Assembly (NCBI GenBank): GCA_026545225.1
Contig: CM048845.1
Location: 95,668,533-95,732,532 of the forward strand
Source: Cornus controversa
Taxonomy: Eukaryota > Streptophyta > Magnoliopsida > Cornales > Cornaceae
DNA length: 64,000 bases
Direction: 5' to 3'
Part shown: positions 11,653 through 26,400 of the stretch, one piece after another
Numbering within the stretch: the first letter of the stretch is position 1
Layout of the letters: the number at the start of each line of letters is the position of its first letter
Notes under the pieces: model-generated
Told to the model about the DNA's origin: nothing
Seen by the model: only the letters and a program-made list of their open reading frames with translations
Databases searched by the model: none
Made by a program: the position numbers and the translations under genes

Positions 11653-12405
11653 ATGTGTGTGTGTGTTTTATTTGATTTATTAAGCATTTTTTAATTAGTT
11701 GTCCACTAATTTGTAAGTGAGAGACTAGTATATTAAAAGGACTAGTGGTTTTGAAAGTTCTTAGCTCGTTTCTTGTAGTTTTCAGCTGATTATAGTAACA
11801 TGGGTTTTGTTGAATTATCAGCTACTTGTAAAAAAAAAAAAAAAATAGGAAAATGTTTTTTTCTTATTCCTTTATTTTATCGGAGGATAAAAACAAACTG
11901 ACTTAGCAAGGACCTTTGGAAATTAATGGGATCATAGTGGTCATTTTGAATAATTAAAAATATATTAATGGAAAGGGTGAAAAGATTGTCAATGGAAAGT
12001 CATTGCAGATAAAAGTCTAGTTGTTTGATTATTAGCAATGTTATTTCATTCAACTGTTTATATATGGCTGCTAAGGTGATCCAATTTTCATCTTAATAAA
12101 TAATTCATTCAAACCGAACATCAAAATTACATACTGAATTTGAGCAGTACTTGATGATCTAATGCAGCTACAGTTTGTTTGAAGACTTCCAGTAATTATT
12201 ATCTAATTTCATCTGAAAGTACAGTTGGATGGACCATTTGAAATCAGATTTCAGGATGATAAAATGAAAAAATTTTGGTGGCTATAACTAATTTACACTC
12301 CATTAAGTTTCTCATCTTCATTACTGGTGCTTGTGCTTTTGCTTTTGCACTGTGGATTAATTACTTGAAAGTTGAAATTGAACAAGTGGCCATGTTGCAG
12401 TATAA

Positions 12406-15400
12406 ATGGCAACAGAACCGGTCAATGTGAACGAGTTTCAAGAATTGGCAAGGCAAGCCCTCCCAAAAATGTACTATGACTTCTACACTGGGGGAGCTGA
12501 AGATCAACATACTCTAAGGGAGAATGTGGAAGCATTTCGTAGAATCACGTTATGTGTTAAGCTTACATCTATTATTCTTATTAGTTAAACAGGGTCACCA
12601 TTTTAACGTCAGCTTTTTATGACTTTTCAGTATTCGGCCAAGAATTCTCATAGACGTGAGCAGAATTGATACATCAGCTACTATATTGGGTTACAATACT
12701 TCGGCACCCATTATGATTGGTCCAACTTCTATGCATAAGTTAGCGCACCCTGAAGGTCTAAATCCTCTTAGCAAGAATTATTGACTGAATTTTATGTGTA
12801 GTTCTGATTCCGGCAATGAATTGTGTTTATTCCAGGAGAGATTGCGACAGCCAAAGCAGCAGCTTCTTGTAACACCATAATGGTACTATTATTCTACTAT
12901 GGAGCTTGGTTTTTTTACTTGACATACTTAAATGTAGAGTTGGTCTTAATCGTAGGCAATGTCCTTTACGTCTACCTGCACTGTGGAGGAGGTTGCTTCC
13001 AGTTGCAATGCTGTTCGCTTCTTTCAGTTATATGTAACATATTCTCATAACCTCTTGCAATTTCAAATTTTTCTTCATAAAAATTCAGTGTTTCTTTAGC
13101 AGAATGGTTAGTATTTTCATTATTGCATGTGATCCCACTTGTAGGAGTTAAATTAATAATTCGGTCTTCCTGTATTTATAGGTGTACAAAAGACGCGATG
13201 TGTCAGCTCTGTTAGTGCAAAGAGCCGAACAAAATGGTTTTAAGGCCATTATTCTTACTGTTGATACTCCTAGACTTGGTCGAAGGGAGGCAGACATTAA
13301 AAACAAGTGAATTTTTATCTCCTTTTTCTTTTATAATTTCCACAACTAGTGCAATGGCCTTCACATATTGGAATAGATACTCTATCTAACTTGGACAACA
13401 GTACTTAAATTTAGTATTTAACATTACAAGGACTCTTTCTCATGTTTTCTCTGTTATATTGACACTCTTAACTCATTCATCACATTTGTGACATAAATAT
13501 GATCACTTGTGCAGAATGATTCAACCACAGTTGAGGAATTTTGAAGGTCTCTTCTCAGCTGAAGTAGTATCTGTGAGTGGAATAATATTGTTTTGCAATA
13601 TTTGATTTTAAACATGCTAAGAAACAATGTACTAGTTTTATTTTGTGTATGGATCTGATAATGATTAATGGCTATAGATTTCTCCATCACTTGGTATAAA
13701 GAAGGGGTTTATGTTTCTCACAACATATTCTATGTTTAGATTTTTGTAATTTTTCTTTCGTCCCATCACCACCAAGGAAGGTTTAATTTTTACTGTCTTG
13801 TTGCATAACAAGGCTGCACGACCCTGCATAAATGAAGTCAATTGTTACTTGAAAATTAAAACTTACCCATAGATTTTATCTGCATGAGTCTTATAGTTTG
13901 ATGTAAATACTCTCTCAAAAAAAAAAAAAAACATGTGCATTTATGACACATGGTCTCAACGCTGTCCAAGTGAGCGACCACTAGGAAAACAGATGAAAAT
14001 GAAGTTGAGGTTCTCATTCAATGAAAATATCCTCTGTTTCACCTTTCTAATGTCATTTACATAAATTTTTGTTTTTTGTTTCAATTCCTGATTAAGATAG
14101 TAGAATATGCTTGTGATAATTTTGCTACCAGTTTCTGTTTATACCTGCAGGCATTTCCTCATAGCAATGACAGGATGACTATACAAGAAATTTGGATGCT
14201 TTTATTTTTTATTTTTATATTAAATATATAAGAAGATGTTTCTATATTTCAATTTAGTTACGACTTACAAGAAAGTCGTTCTCTGTTATGTCATAATCCA
14301 TATGGAATGAGCTCGCACACCCCTGCATAGATGGACGCCAACTATCTAATTAAACATTTGTATGGATATAGATTTCCTTAGTCTAGCATATAATCTGTGT
14401 AGTGACATGTTTGTGTGCAAAAACGTATACATGTTTATGTGTAGGTTTATGTGTGTGTGCAAATGTACACAACTATTCCTTCTTGAAATACATGAATTAC
14501 TTAAAATTCCATTAATCAATCCTTTTGCAGGATAAAGGTTCCAATTTCGTAGCTTATACAACACAAACCCTTGATGCTTCTGTGAGTTGGAAGGTACAAA
14601 CCAAGAGTCTACTTTGTATATGACTTTAAGGAATTGGAAATTGCTACTTTCGTTTAGGCATTTCCTTTGCTTCCAAATATCACTTAAAATGTTTATGTGT
14701 ACGTCTACGTGTGAATCATTTGGTCAAGGTGTCTCTCAACTTCACATATTTGATGAGGCAGAAAATTAAATATGACCAGAACGTACTACCCAATTTCATA
14801 TTCTACTTGCCATTTTCATTGGCTGGGATTCACAATCAAACAATCTTTTCTCTTTCCTAATTAGTACACACAGAATCATCTAGATTTTGAGTTGTTTTAC
14901 TTGCATTTCTCTTACCTCAGTTATCACATCTTGCTAGGACATAGCATGGTTAAGATCTATTACAAGCTTGCCGATTCTGATCAAGGGGGTGCTCACTGGT
15001 GAGGATGGTAAAGCCATGACCCCATCTTAGATATTTGTACCTCTTCAGCTTTTTCATTGTACTATATACTATATAGATAAGGGGTCAGACATTGAAATTC
15101 AACCACTTTTTAGAAGGAAAAGCTATACAAGACCACCCTTCTACTGTGGGAAATGTCTTGTTTTATACACTTGTGTTTCCCATTATCTAACAAGCTTGTT
15201 GATGATTTGGCATGGCATGCTACCCTTGGCAGCAATAAAAGCTTTGGAAGTAGGAGTTGCTGGAATTGTTGTCTCTAATCATGGAGCTCGACAGCTAGAT
15301 TATACTCCAGCAAGTATAACTGTTCTGGAAGAGGTGATCCTCATTCTCTGCATGCTCATCATATTTAATGTTTTAAGATGTTGATGTCCCAACATGTTGA

Positions 15401-16602
15401 GATCTATAGTCAAAATAATTAAAATGTGCACCATATTTTATGATTATGTGCATGCACGAGAGAAGAACACTCGTATTATGAGTAAGGATATGAAGAGGGC
15501 AGTTCTCATGCTGCTTGCTATGAGCCCGCCCTTGTAGTAATTTCTTTATTTTAAGGATTAAGAGACATTCTACCTATACTGATACGGCATGATCAAAATT
15601 TTATAGAAGCTTGAACACTGTGTTTACCTCTATATCTATGTTTGCCAATGCTGAAAGAAATACACTGAATAAGGTAAAACTCGATGCAAAACAACCCATT
15701 ATCACCTCACCACATGTAATTCTGATATATGCCAGCCAAAACTCCAATATAAACCAAAAAAAAATATGAGTATATCATTGGTTGTTGCAGGTGGTTCATG
15801 CTGTTGGAGGGAAAGTTCCTGTTCTCTTTGACGGAGGACTGAGGCGTGGAACAGATATTTTCAAGGCATTAGCTCTCGGCGCACAAGCTGTTTTGGTAAA
15901 CTGTTAACAGCAAACTATTGAAATTTTCATGCAATTTGCAAAGTATTAGTTTTCATGTGGCACCTTTTTCTATTTCTTTGAATCTGTTCCGTTAGTTGGT
16001 AAAAGATTCATTGATTATGATGGGGTTCAAAAGGCTGCTGCTATCCACGTCCTCGTAATTTTGGAGGCCAAGAAAAAAATGCATCTCATCTACTACCATC
16101 CTCAAGTTATGTTTTGCTTTGCAGCCATTCGTTCACATTGATGCTGCTTAATAACAGGAGACTTGCATTGACTCATTAGCCAATTTCTTTCTTTCTTACT
16201 TTCTTTTATAGAGAGTACCATGGAAAAGACCTCCAGACTACTATGATTATATCTCAAAGGACCAGTATATGGGGGGGGATTGATCACTATCCTCTCCCCT
16301 GCACATCAATCATGCACTCACTCTCTCATTATCTGCATATATTCTCTGCCTTGTATTATCTATCAATATTCATTCTTCCTAACCTACTTCCATAATTGTT
16401 CTGTATATATTAATTGCAGATTGGGAGGCCAGTTATCTATGGGTTGGCCGCGAGGGGAGAACATGGAGTGAGACGAGTCATTGAAATGCTGAAGGACGAG
16501 CTTGAGCTCACCATGGCCCTTTCTGGCTGCCCTACCCTGAAGGACATTACCAGGAACCACGTGAGGACACAGCACGATGATTTAGTCCAGTGCAAACTCT
16601 AG
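12406..16602 (+). CDS. HAOX: HAOX C, peroxisomal (S)-2-hydroxy-acid oxidase, intact frame
   Basis: Tandem copy of HAOX B. Eleven exons join to 365 codons: 12406-12548, 12631-12755, 12836-12882, 12956-13033, 13182-13306, 13515-13572, 14531-14593, 14938-15007, 15233-15333, 15791-15895, 16420-16602. The catalytic Tyr, Asp, Lys, His and Arg motifs and the C-terminal CKL are all present. Differences from B are few. The FMN loop IAPTAMHK reads IGPTSMHK. Exon 6 has one extra codon (EVVS for EVS), TVDS is the commoner TVDT, and exon 7 reads NFVAYTTQ for NVEAYAAQ. Exon 4 uses a TAG instead of CAG acceptor. The two changes in the FMN loop affect residues that contact the flavin in this family, so activity may be altered. 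It is convergent with NUP107, 887 bases from that gene's stop. Confidence 0.9.
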
Positions 16603-16852
16603 TTTCATTTCATGTCCTTACTTTCATCATGAAAACTGATCTGAACTATGCATCCGTCAGACAATTCTGCCATGATTTTGTTGCTGTGGAAAAGTTGAAG
16701 ATTGAAGATTGAACTCTCTCACCTTCTTTATCCATTTCTCAAGTATAATAAACAATATTGATGCTTGTTCCTAGCAATTCTTGAGACAAGTGTGATTTAT
16801 GAATTTAGAATTTTTAATGCAATAGATTGAAAAGGTTATCCCTTCTACTTGT

Positions 16853-16946
16853 TTCAGTTATATGTAATATGTTGTCATAATTAAGCTCTTATTTTTCTTA
16901 CCCTTGATGCTCCTAGACTTGGTCCAATGGAGGCAGCATTAGATGT
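16853..16946 (+). pseudogene. HAOX copy D, short relic
   Basis: TTTCAGTTATATGTAA matches the end of HAOX exon 4 with its donor. It is followed after a shortened intron by sequence for FLTLDAPRLGPMEA, which matches [14 protein letters not shown] of exon 5. The acceptor and most of both exons are gone. It shows that the array once had a further copy on this side. Confidence 0.68.
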
Positions 16947-17326
16947 CTTTTAAAATGCTTAAACTTCTATGGAAAAGAGTCTTCAATTAAGCTCACTCCT
17001 GACGAACACAAATAAATGCTCAAGTGATTCTATTTCGATTTGAGGAATGTCCAACAAAAATGCAGCATTAACAACATTGAGAGAGATGGAGATGTTTATA
17101 ATGCTAGATGATATTACAAATTATAAATCAGCCAGCTCTTCATTTTTAAGTAAAGTTAGTAAGCAACGTACAATCACAACTTGCCAAATGGCCAGCCAAG
17201 GATGGTGTTCTGTGTGAGCTCGTCTGCAGCAAGCTGCCCTTCCAATAAGGCCAAGCTCCGGTCGCTCTTCTCCTACTCACTTCTTGTTTCTTTGCCTCTT
17301 TAGCATCTATCAATCAACTTCTTAAC

Positions 17327-17351
17327 ATATATATATATATATATATATATA
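17327..17351. repeat. (AT)n microsatellite
   Basis: AT dinucleotide run in the HAOX C-NUP107 spacer. Confidence 0.9.
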
Positions 17352-17489
17352 GTTTCAACATTTCCCACCCAAAATGCACACAGAAATAATATAACTATTT
17401 CAAAAATACAGCAGGACGTTTGTAGACTTTACATCCATCTAACACAAATGGTACGAGCGATTAGAGATTAATTTTAACTCAACATGAAA

Positions 17490-20400
17490 TCAGAGAGACA
17501 GGAAGAGTTCCTCCTGAAGCTCCATTTTGCCGATAGAGTATTCTCTCTCAGATAACAAAAACTCCTGAAAACGAGAGCAAATTGAATTGGATACATGCAG
17601 ATAAAAACTTAGTATTTGTTTCCCAGTGTACAGATAAACAAACATGATAATTTAGCTTACCTGCAATTGATGTTGACTAAACAAATGGAAAAATCCATTT
17701 TCAGGGGATGCGACAAGCTCAATCAATTCATCATCGCATTCAGATGGATCACCAGACTCCATGAGTGAAACAGAAACCTACAAATATGAAAGGAAATAAC
17801 ACAAACCTTTTGTTCATAGCTTCGTATCTATTGAATTTCTCATCTTTCAGAAAGAACAAAAAATTACTTGAAGCGAGAGTTACACAAATGGTTAAATTTG
17901 CATAGAAAAAGAATAACTTGAATACAGAAACAACAGAACTTGTTTCCAGAATATAAATCACCTGCATGCATCGAAGAATGACTTCTGGAATACAACATCG
18001 GCGACAAAGGCCCCGTACAATGTATGTTGCTGGGCCTTGCAAAGAACCATCATTACTTGAATACCAAGCATCTAATCGGGAGATCTCCATTGTTACGCCA
18101 TCTTGAAATCTGGCAAGCTCCCCTGAATTGATATATTTTATAACTGAGAATTCAATTAATGGTGCTCAACCAAGACCAGTACATCTATCCACTAATATTC
18201 AAATTGTTTGAAGTATTACTATTTTTTCTGTTTTGGATCACTCATTTAGATTCTTACAAATATATTAAAGGCATGGTCAATTACACGGAGTAAAAATAGC
18301 TATTCTTACACCCTATATAACTTTTCTTAGGATCCATCCTTTCTCAAGCTAACCATTGGACTGAAGGCCCTTCCATGCTCACCGTGCATGTCAAAAATCA
18401 AGTTCTTTGGGGATTTAGAGATCTTCATCCACATCACTTTAATTGAAGGTTTTTGTTAATGAACCGGTAATCCACACATATTTGACCAAATTGATAAGTG
18501 CATAACCACCACATTAAAGACACCTAATTAACAGCTAACTTCCAATATTTGAGTTCCACAGTAAGTTATGAGGGATTAACACTCAGGAATCTATTCATAT
18601 GCATTCTACATTGGTCTGAACTCAACTCAGCTAAGCCTTATTTTTAGTGAACTATCGAGTCTTTTCTGTCAGCTTAAATACAGGCCAGTGTATTCCATTT
18701 TAACTTCACTATGATGTTAGTATAATGAATGATTGCAATCCAAGCACATTCATCCAAGAAAATGTAATTTTGAGAGAAAAAACTGTAATGATACTGCTTG
18801 TTACCTTTAAAGCCAGCTGCAATCACAGAAGCAAGAACACCACCATCATTGAGTTCATGTGGCCCAAGTCCATCACCCTCTGTTGCTTGGCAACGGAGTA
18901 CAATCTCAAGGCAGTAATTATTCCTTGTTGAGACAGATACATTCACCTGACCATTAAGAAGGTATATATCACATATAAGCAAACGCAAATGATTTTTTTT
19001 CATTTATTTTTTATTTTTGTGTGTGTGAGTGAGAGAGAGAGAGAGAGCATGAAAAAATCACGCCAATAAAAAAGGTTCAATTTATGTGGTGCTTTTTATT
19101 TTCTTATATTCCTTTGTGTGTGTGAGAGAGAGAGAGAGGGAGACTCAACAAGAGAAGTTCGTAGAGATGAAAAATGGTTTGCTTAAGGCAAAAATTTCTA
19201 TACCACATAATTCTGTTGTGTTACCTAGTGAATCAAGTTTTCTATACCACAATTCTGTCATGTATCACCTCAATGTTTTGACAAATAGAAAATCTTAAGG
19301 CCATTGCAAGGTTTAAGCTATCAACAGATCCAGAAACAAATCACCCGATATGTACCAATATCATCTTGGAATCAGGTATTCTAATTTGAGTTATGATATG
19401 ATACACAGAAAGTGAACAGCAATGCGTTAAACTGCTTGCCTCAAGTGTGGGATAACTTTTTGAGAGATGCATATATATACCAACTCAAAACTAACAGAGT
19501 GTGTAAAAAACAAATTAGGCAATGCTTCAAATAACACATGACTAAAAGTAAGATCAAAGTAACTTCTAAAAAATAGAAGAAACAAAATATTTGAAGTACA
19601 ATTGGAGCAGTTAAAATCACTCATCAGAATGATCACTTTCCTTTCCGGCTTTCCCCTTTACTCTCACACATCCGAGCATGCACACAAATAAAAAATCAAT
19701 TAAGCTGGTTTAATTTACAATGACAAAAGAGTGGTGAGAAACCATGAATTGGTAAAAAATCATAAGGATCAATCAAGTCTTCCACTATGTTAGCATGTCC
19801 AATCGCTGGAAATATTATATGCAGTAGACCATACATATTACAAATTCCACTGTTCTATTCTATATTTTTATACGTTATACTATTTTATGATATTCAAAGA
19901 TTTTTATGTATATCATAGCATATCAAACAATATTGAGACAGCACCAATATGCAATGCTTCATTTGGGTTAAGAATTAACAATGGTCATACATAATACCAA
20001 TACAAAGGTTGAATGCCACAGCCACTACCCAGCTCAACAAACTGGGGTACTGAGAAGGGTAAGACTTCTCACACTATCTTTTTTTCTCTAAAGGCACATG
20101 ATAGCAAGATGGCTTTTGCCATCTTCTTTCCCAACCTGAACACTATTCATGTATTGAAATAAAAATATTTTGGACTCTATGCATGTGAAAATGACCTGCT
20201 TATTCACCTATTTAACAGGTCCATGGCATAAAATATATGAGAGTATGCAGAAGTATTGTCCCAGAGCACCCTCATGATAGCATCACTCCTTTAAGATAAT
20301 TATATTTCTCCTTCGTTCTGCCCCATCTTTTTTATCTCATAAAAATTTAAAAAACCCTTCTTTCTTCTCCTTTAGCCAGCAAATTGACTGCTATTGCAGC

Positions 20401-23400
20401 CCTGTTTACTCCCAATGCAAGGATAATATCTGCATCATGATACATTCCTCCAAATTGATAAGGATTGAACATCTGACGAAAACATAGTGCAAACCAACCA
20501 AAATATCCGATAAACGGACATATTCCTGGACAAAACAGTAACAAACTCCAGATAACTATGTACTTCAAAAGATTACAAGACCAACAATTAGGGAGTGCAA
20601 TCAAGTGCACCACATAAATGCACAAAGATGACAAGATGCATATATCTAGTTGTCCTCAATCACCAGATGCTAGACACTTTCATTTACTTTCTATTTCCCG
20701 TCTGAGTTAGCAAACAGGACAAAGGAAATAAACATACCATTAATTGGCGATCTGAGACAACTTCCTCGCTCACTGAAGAATAAAGAGCACTCATTAATGT
20801 TGCACACAAGGTAGCATCTGGACACATACATTCACCATTAGGCAGACAGAGCATTGCAGTGACATGCAATTGAAGGAATACAGGTTCTACTGATTCATAA
20901 ACACGGTCTTCAGTGAGAACCAACCAGGGGTTTTCTTTTCCTGGAAAAATAATTCGATTGATTATTGGCAGAGCATAATAATACAGTCCTGAAAGCTCAC
21001 AAATGAAAAAGAATATAGTGATGATCCCAAGTTCAATATTCCCAATGAAAACAATATCAATCTAGAAATATCTGTACATGAAGTGTTTTTCCCTATAGCT
21101 AAATCAACTCACTTTGTAGCAGAGACAATGATGAATTTAGTGTTTCTTTGGCTGCCCCAATGGCCCTTTGTTTTTCCTCAGCTGACAGCTCATGGGGAGA
21201 AACCTTTGCATTCTCTAACTCAAATGTTAGCCAGTTGCGGTACGTTGCATCACAAGAGTAGTACTCGCTCTGATAATAACATGATATTAAATGGAATGTA
21301 GTCTGAGAAACGGTTGTTTATCACGGCCAAAAGAAAAGAAGAACAGCTTAGCACAATGACTAATATAGAAAAATAGTTGATCATACCCAGTCCTGGAACT
21401 CTCTTAAATTCTCAGAAACATAATGATCTTCAGTGGAAAGAAGATTCTCTGTTGGCTGTTTCAAGGGTTCAGCAAGCAAACTAAGTAATGTGTGAGCACC
21501 TATGGGCATGGCAGGCACCCTCCACATAGAAATAAGAGCAAACTCCCTGAAGAGGACGTTGCTATAGAAATAACAAAGGTATTAATAGGTCAGACAAGAA
21601 GATAAGCAACTAAGAGGGGGAAAAAAGAAAAGAAAGAATAGGAGAATAATAAACTAATTAGTATTATCTGGAAAATAAAACCAACAAGTACAATGACATT
21701 GCAGGAAGAAACACATGAAAATAAAGAAATGTAAGAAAACTAAATAACACCAAAGCATACACCAATGGCAGAGCCTCATTAAAGCAACAAAAAGTGACAC
21801 CGTCTTAAAACATATGAGCATCTGCAAGAACAGTATTGAAAATAACATGAAGTCCCAACTGTTTATGTAACGAAAATCAATAAATCTAAACGAGTTACCT
21901 ATGTATCAATGCTCGGAGAAGAAGTTTGGCACTCACAGCCTCAGCATCATCAATTGTGGAAGGAGGTGTAAAGCAGAGCCATTGAATAACCATAGCTTTT
22001 TGAAGACTCTGCAACCGGTGCTGCTCCGCAACGTCAGATGACTTGTCATATTTTCCAGGTTTGATTTCTCGGGATCTTGAAAGAACCCTATTCAAGTATA
22101 TTATAAATGATTACACCAATTATATTTTAAAACTAAGATTATTGAATTTGTCCTGTCCCAAAATTACGAAAAGAGGCTTAAGGAAACAGATAAGAACCTT
22201 TCAATGATTTCTTCAAAACTGCCTTTTGAATCATCTTCGGAAGAAAATGGCAAGTACTCAATAGCAGAAAGGAAGATTTTATATCTGACATGCACACTGT
22301 TGATGGGGAAAAACATGAAAATAACAAGCATTAGAAACAAAATAAAGGAACACTAAAAGGGAAAAGCACGACAAAATAAGAGGATGATTTCTCACAATTT
22401 TTTAGTTTGAAATCTAAAAGTCATGCTGTGATATAGTAGGAATATTGGTAGCACAAACTCAGCCTCTCCATTTTATATATAATGTGTTGGGTTCATTAAA
22501 AGGAAATTTCTTCAAGCATTTCATCATAAACATGGATGACCAAGTCAAACCCCTTACGATGCTCGCTATTATGAACATTATACAGAAAATGATCAAACAA
22601 ATGGAACGGTTAGGAATGTGCTTTCAGAATCCATAGGGCACTGCATCACCAACAAACTGTGGATGCAAGTTTTTTGTATTCTTTCACACATGTAAATGCT
22701 TTTGGCAACGAAATTTTCTACAGCTCATATAAATAATGTCTTGGAGTATGTAAGGAAAGGCATTCCAGTTAGTGAATATAATAGAGTCAGAACAGTCAAC
22801 CATGTGAGGCTAGAAACTACTCCTCCAAAGACATGTTTACTTCATTTCACTATTTTGTAATTGCATGGTCAAGAACAAATGGAGTAACATGGACTAGAAT
22901 CATATCTAGAAAAATTTCTTGTTTCGTTAACATATTGGAAGCTTTTTTGGGAGGCAATGAATGGTCAAGGCATAAATGACTCCTAACATGTGATATCCAT
23001 GACTGTCATAAATTAGCAAAGCAAATGGCAAAAAGTGAAGCAAAATTATATTGTGGATATGCTTACAGATGCAACAGCTTTTAACTCCATCCCCACCCCC
23101 AAAAAAATAAAAAATAAATAAATAAATAAATAAATAAACAAACAAAAAGGCAACCACTAAAGGAACCCACATTGTACAACTCTAGGCAGGAATCACCGCA
23201 TCAGTCTCATTGCATAACCCCTTAGTTTTTGCTAAAGTATGTATTATAAGCAATGCGATATGCAAGTGAAAAATGAAATACACCCATCCACAGCTCTGGC
23301 ACTCCCCAGACCCCACCCCTCCATAACCAAAAAAGTAAAAAAAAAAAAAAAAAAGCTTCACCACCTCCAGCAAAGAGACAAATCCTTTACAATCAAATAT

Positions 23401-26400
23401 ATCCCACCATAGAAGCATATGCAAACGATAATCAACAATACTGCAAAATGACAAATAAAGAGAATGAAGAAGCCGAAGACTAAAGAGATTTAAGACCAAA
23501 AAGAGAAAAGGAAAAAGAAAAAAAAAAGTTCCAATTGTAAAAATACCTGCTGTTCAGCCTTAATTCCATCATATGCACAAAGAGATCAATGCAACGATGA
23601 CGTGCAAGTTGAGAAGCATAAATTCCAACCAACTCTTCATGTTGCTTTGAAAATAGAAACATCGCATACCTGAAATTGCATTTCCCAGTTAAAGATGAAA
23701 GTTATGTCTCCTCACACGTGAAAATACAAAGACTTGCACCGAAAATCATCAAAATCTAGATTTCACTGAAAGGCTCATTAAATCATATAATGAAAAATTG
23801 CAGTCTTGGTCATACTTAAAAATACTTCAAAAGGCAAGAAAGTCATTTCATCTACACATGGCACATTTCAGGGTTGAAAGCTACAACTCAACTAAGATTC
23901 CTATATCAATATAACTTGCATGGCTACCACGAAAGATTCTAGTTGACCGTCAGAAAATCACGGTAGGAATTAGAAGATTGAAAGGTCTTGGTACCTTAAC
24001 AATGAGTTGATTGGAGACCCATGAATCTTTAACCCAAATCCATTGTGACATCTTGTTTTAGTTTTGCATATGGTTGGGCATGTAACTAATCATCTATAAA
24101 CTAATAGGAGTACCTTATTGTTGGAGAACATATTATTGGAGTGATTTAAGCCTTGATAGAAGATTGATAGGAGTGATTCATGGGAGTGATTTTAGGAATC
24201 CTCCGTCAATATAATTTTCATATTTATCACATGTGTATTCTTTCACCTATAAATAGAGGTGATCGTTGTAAACAAAACTAAGAGATAATACAATAAAAGT
24301 GATGTAGCCCTTTGGGCTTTGTGTGCCGTGGATGTAGGCCGTAATGGCCGAACCACGTTATATTCTTCTTGTTTAATTTTTCTCTTCAATTTTGTTTTAT
24401 TTTATCAACATGGTGTCAGAGCAGGTTATCATACCCTACTCTAGATTCATCTCGGATCTTCGAATCAACTCATCTTGGATCTCAGGATCAACTCGTCTTG
24501 GATTTCTAGATCAACTTGACTCGGATCCCTCAAAACTTCGTATTTAGTTTCAAGTTGGACACTTGAGATAAAATCTTTGTGTACTAACTTGGTGGGGGGG
24601 GGGGGGGGGGGTCATTGTAAACAAAACTAAAAGAGAATACAATAATGTAGCCCTTTGGGCTTTGAGTGCCGTGGATGGAAGCCACAGTGGCCGAACCACG
24701 TTATATTCTTCTTGTTTAATTTCTTTCTTCAATTTTATTTTATTTTATTTTATCAACACTTATAATACCTTAACTTTTTTTTCTGAGGACGCAACTTGGT
24801 TCTGTTACAAATTAATAATATTTTCATGACATTCAACATTCCTTTACACTCTTCAATATAAGTGAATTTTATTGATAAAAAAATAAAAATATTAGAAATG
24901 AACACATTCATCAAAATATTAGTTTAAAAGCTAATACAAACTTCTAGGAAAACTGAAATACCTACTTCCAAAAATTGAATATACAAAACAATAGGTTGTA
25001 GAGAACTACAGCACAATAATTTGTTTTAAGGTTTCAATTAACCTTTTTTTTTACAATTTATTCTGAACGTGGGCTCTTTTAGGCTTCAAATTTTGGTTTT
25101 TTCTAAAAAAAATCTGAGACATGCTTCCAAATGATATTCAGAAAGCGGCATGATATAAATGCACCAGTATGGATCAATACTTTTTAGAAACAAAAAAAAT
25201 AAGGAAAATAATAATGATTATGACCAAAAAGGCCATTATCCATTGCTGCTCCCGCCTACCAGGTTGCTAGGAGCGGAAGATTGGCGACAAGACTTAATAT
25301 TGGCATTAGTTTGCACAAAGTGGCTGCTCTCATATTCAAACTCTCGTCCTCACACTTATCATCCTGGGCTTTTATTATTGCACCAAGCAATGGCTCCAAT
25401 AATAATAGTAACGAAAATAATAATAATAATAGGCATAAATTAAATAATATTATCTGATACTTACTAAAAGAATGTCCACTACAATATCATACTAGATGAC
25501 CTATAGAACATTGTTTTGTGATGATGAATTGGGAAAATAGCTCAAAACCACGTACATGTGAAGAATGAGATCACCAACAGTCATGATCTTTTCTCTGAAA
25601 GCATCCTTCATTTGATCCGCAAGCAGATATCTAAGCACAAGCACTAAATGTGCACCAAAGCGGATCATCTGAGGATCACCGTGAGGCCTGACAAAAAAGC
25701 ACAATGATATCCTGGTCAAATGGGTAGTTGCATACTTAACAAAGTAGTCCTTTGTAACTACAAAAAGTGTGTGCGTGTGTGTTTACATGTGACATATAGT
25801 CTTTGCATTTGTAGAAAACCAGTTTTTAAACATGGCCCATAAGAAAAAGGGAACCAAGAGAGTTTGGCAAGATCTTTATATATATATATCATCAAGAAGT
25901 TTCCTTCACAGGCTTTAAAACTTGAGCATTTGGCATATTTTTGCCAACTAGTTCTGTTATCTCACTTCCAAATGGACATATACAAGACTTCCCGTTGTGA
26001 CAAGGTACTAGGATAATGGGCATACAAAAAGTGACCAAGTTCTGGAAGGTACATATGAAATTACAGGCACCAGATTATCTAAACAACAATTTCTGGTTTT
26101 TCCCTAGACAGAATTCTAGCCCCCAAATTGAGACAAGTGGCATAAATTTACCTGAAGATATTTTGATCATCTTCTGAAGGTGATATCCATGACCATATAA
26201 GGTCCAGCAGATTCGGTATATCCCCTACCATAAGATTCATCTTTGCACCAATGTTGCATTAGAGAAAACCCAATAAGTTCAATTCAAAATGTTGAAACTG
26301 GAAAACTAAAACATGTTTCATAGTTGCTTATAAATACAGAAAACAGAAAATAGCAGTGGGAAAGTGCTTTGCCCAAAATCTGCAACTCACTAAAATGAAT

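Larger units (their letters stand above)
9900..12405. other. Spacer upstream of HAOX C
   Basis: Near-copy of 2700-5191 with no coding gene. It contains a GTGTCC-type element (10641 to about 11155), an AT microsatellite (11619-11648), a poly-A run (11831-11845), and the same TTGCAG acceptor (12395-12400) just before the HAOX C start. Confidence 0.6.
9325..16602 (+). repeat. Tandem duplication unit 2 (about 7.2 kb, holds HAOX C)
   Basis: Second copy of the unit that begins at 2145. Homology to unit 1 ends shortly after the stop codon of HAOX C (about 16610): the CCCH relic that follows A and B is not present after C. Visible differences from unit 1 include an extra stretch of about 40 bases near 14332-14372 and a few short indels in introns. 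Confidence 0.88.
16603..17489. other. Spacer between convergent HAOX C and NUP107
   Basis: Holds the 3' ends of two convergent genes. A TAATAAAC at about 16746 is a possible poly-A signal for HAOX C. A HAOX relic lies at 16853-16946 and an AT microsatellite at 17327-17351. No other gene is visible. Confidence 0.6.
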
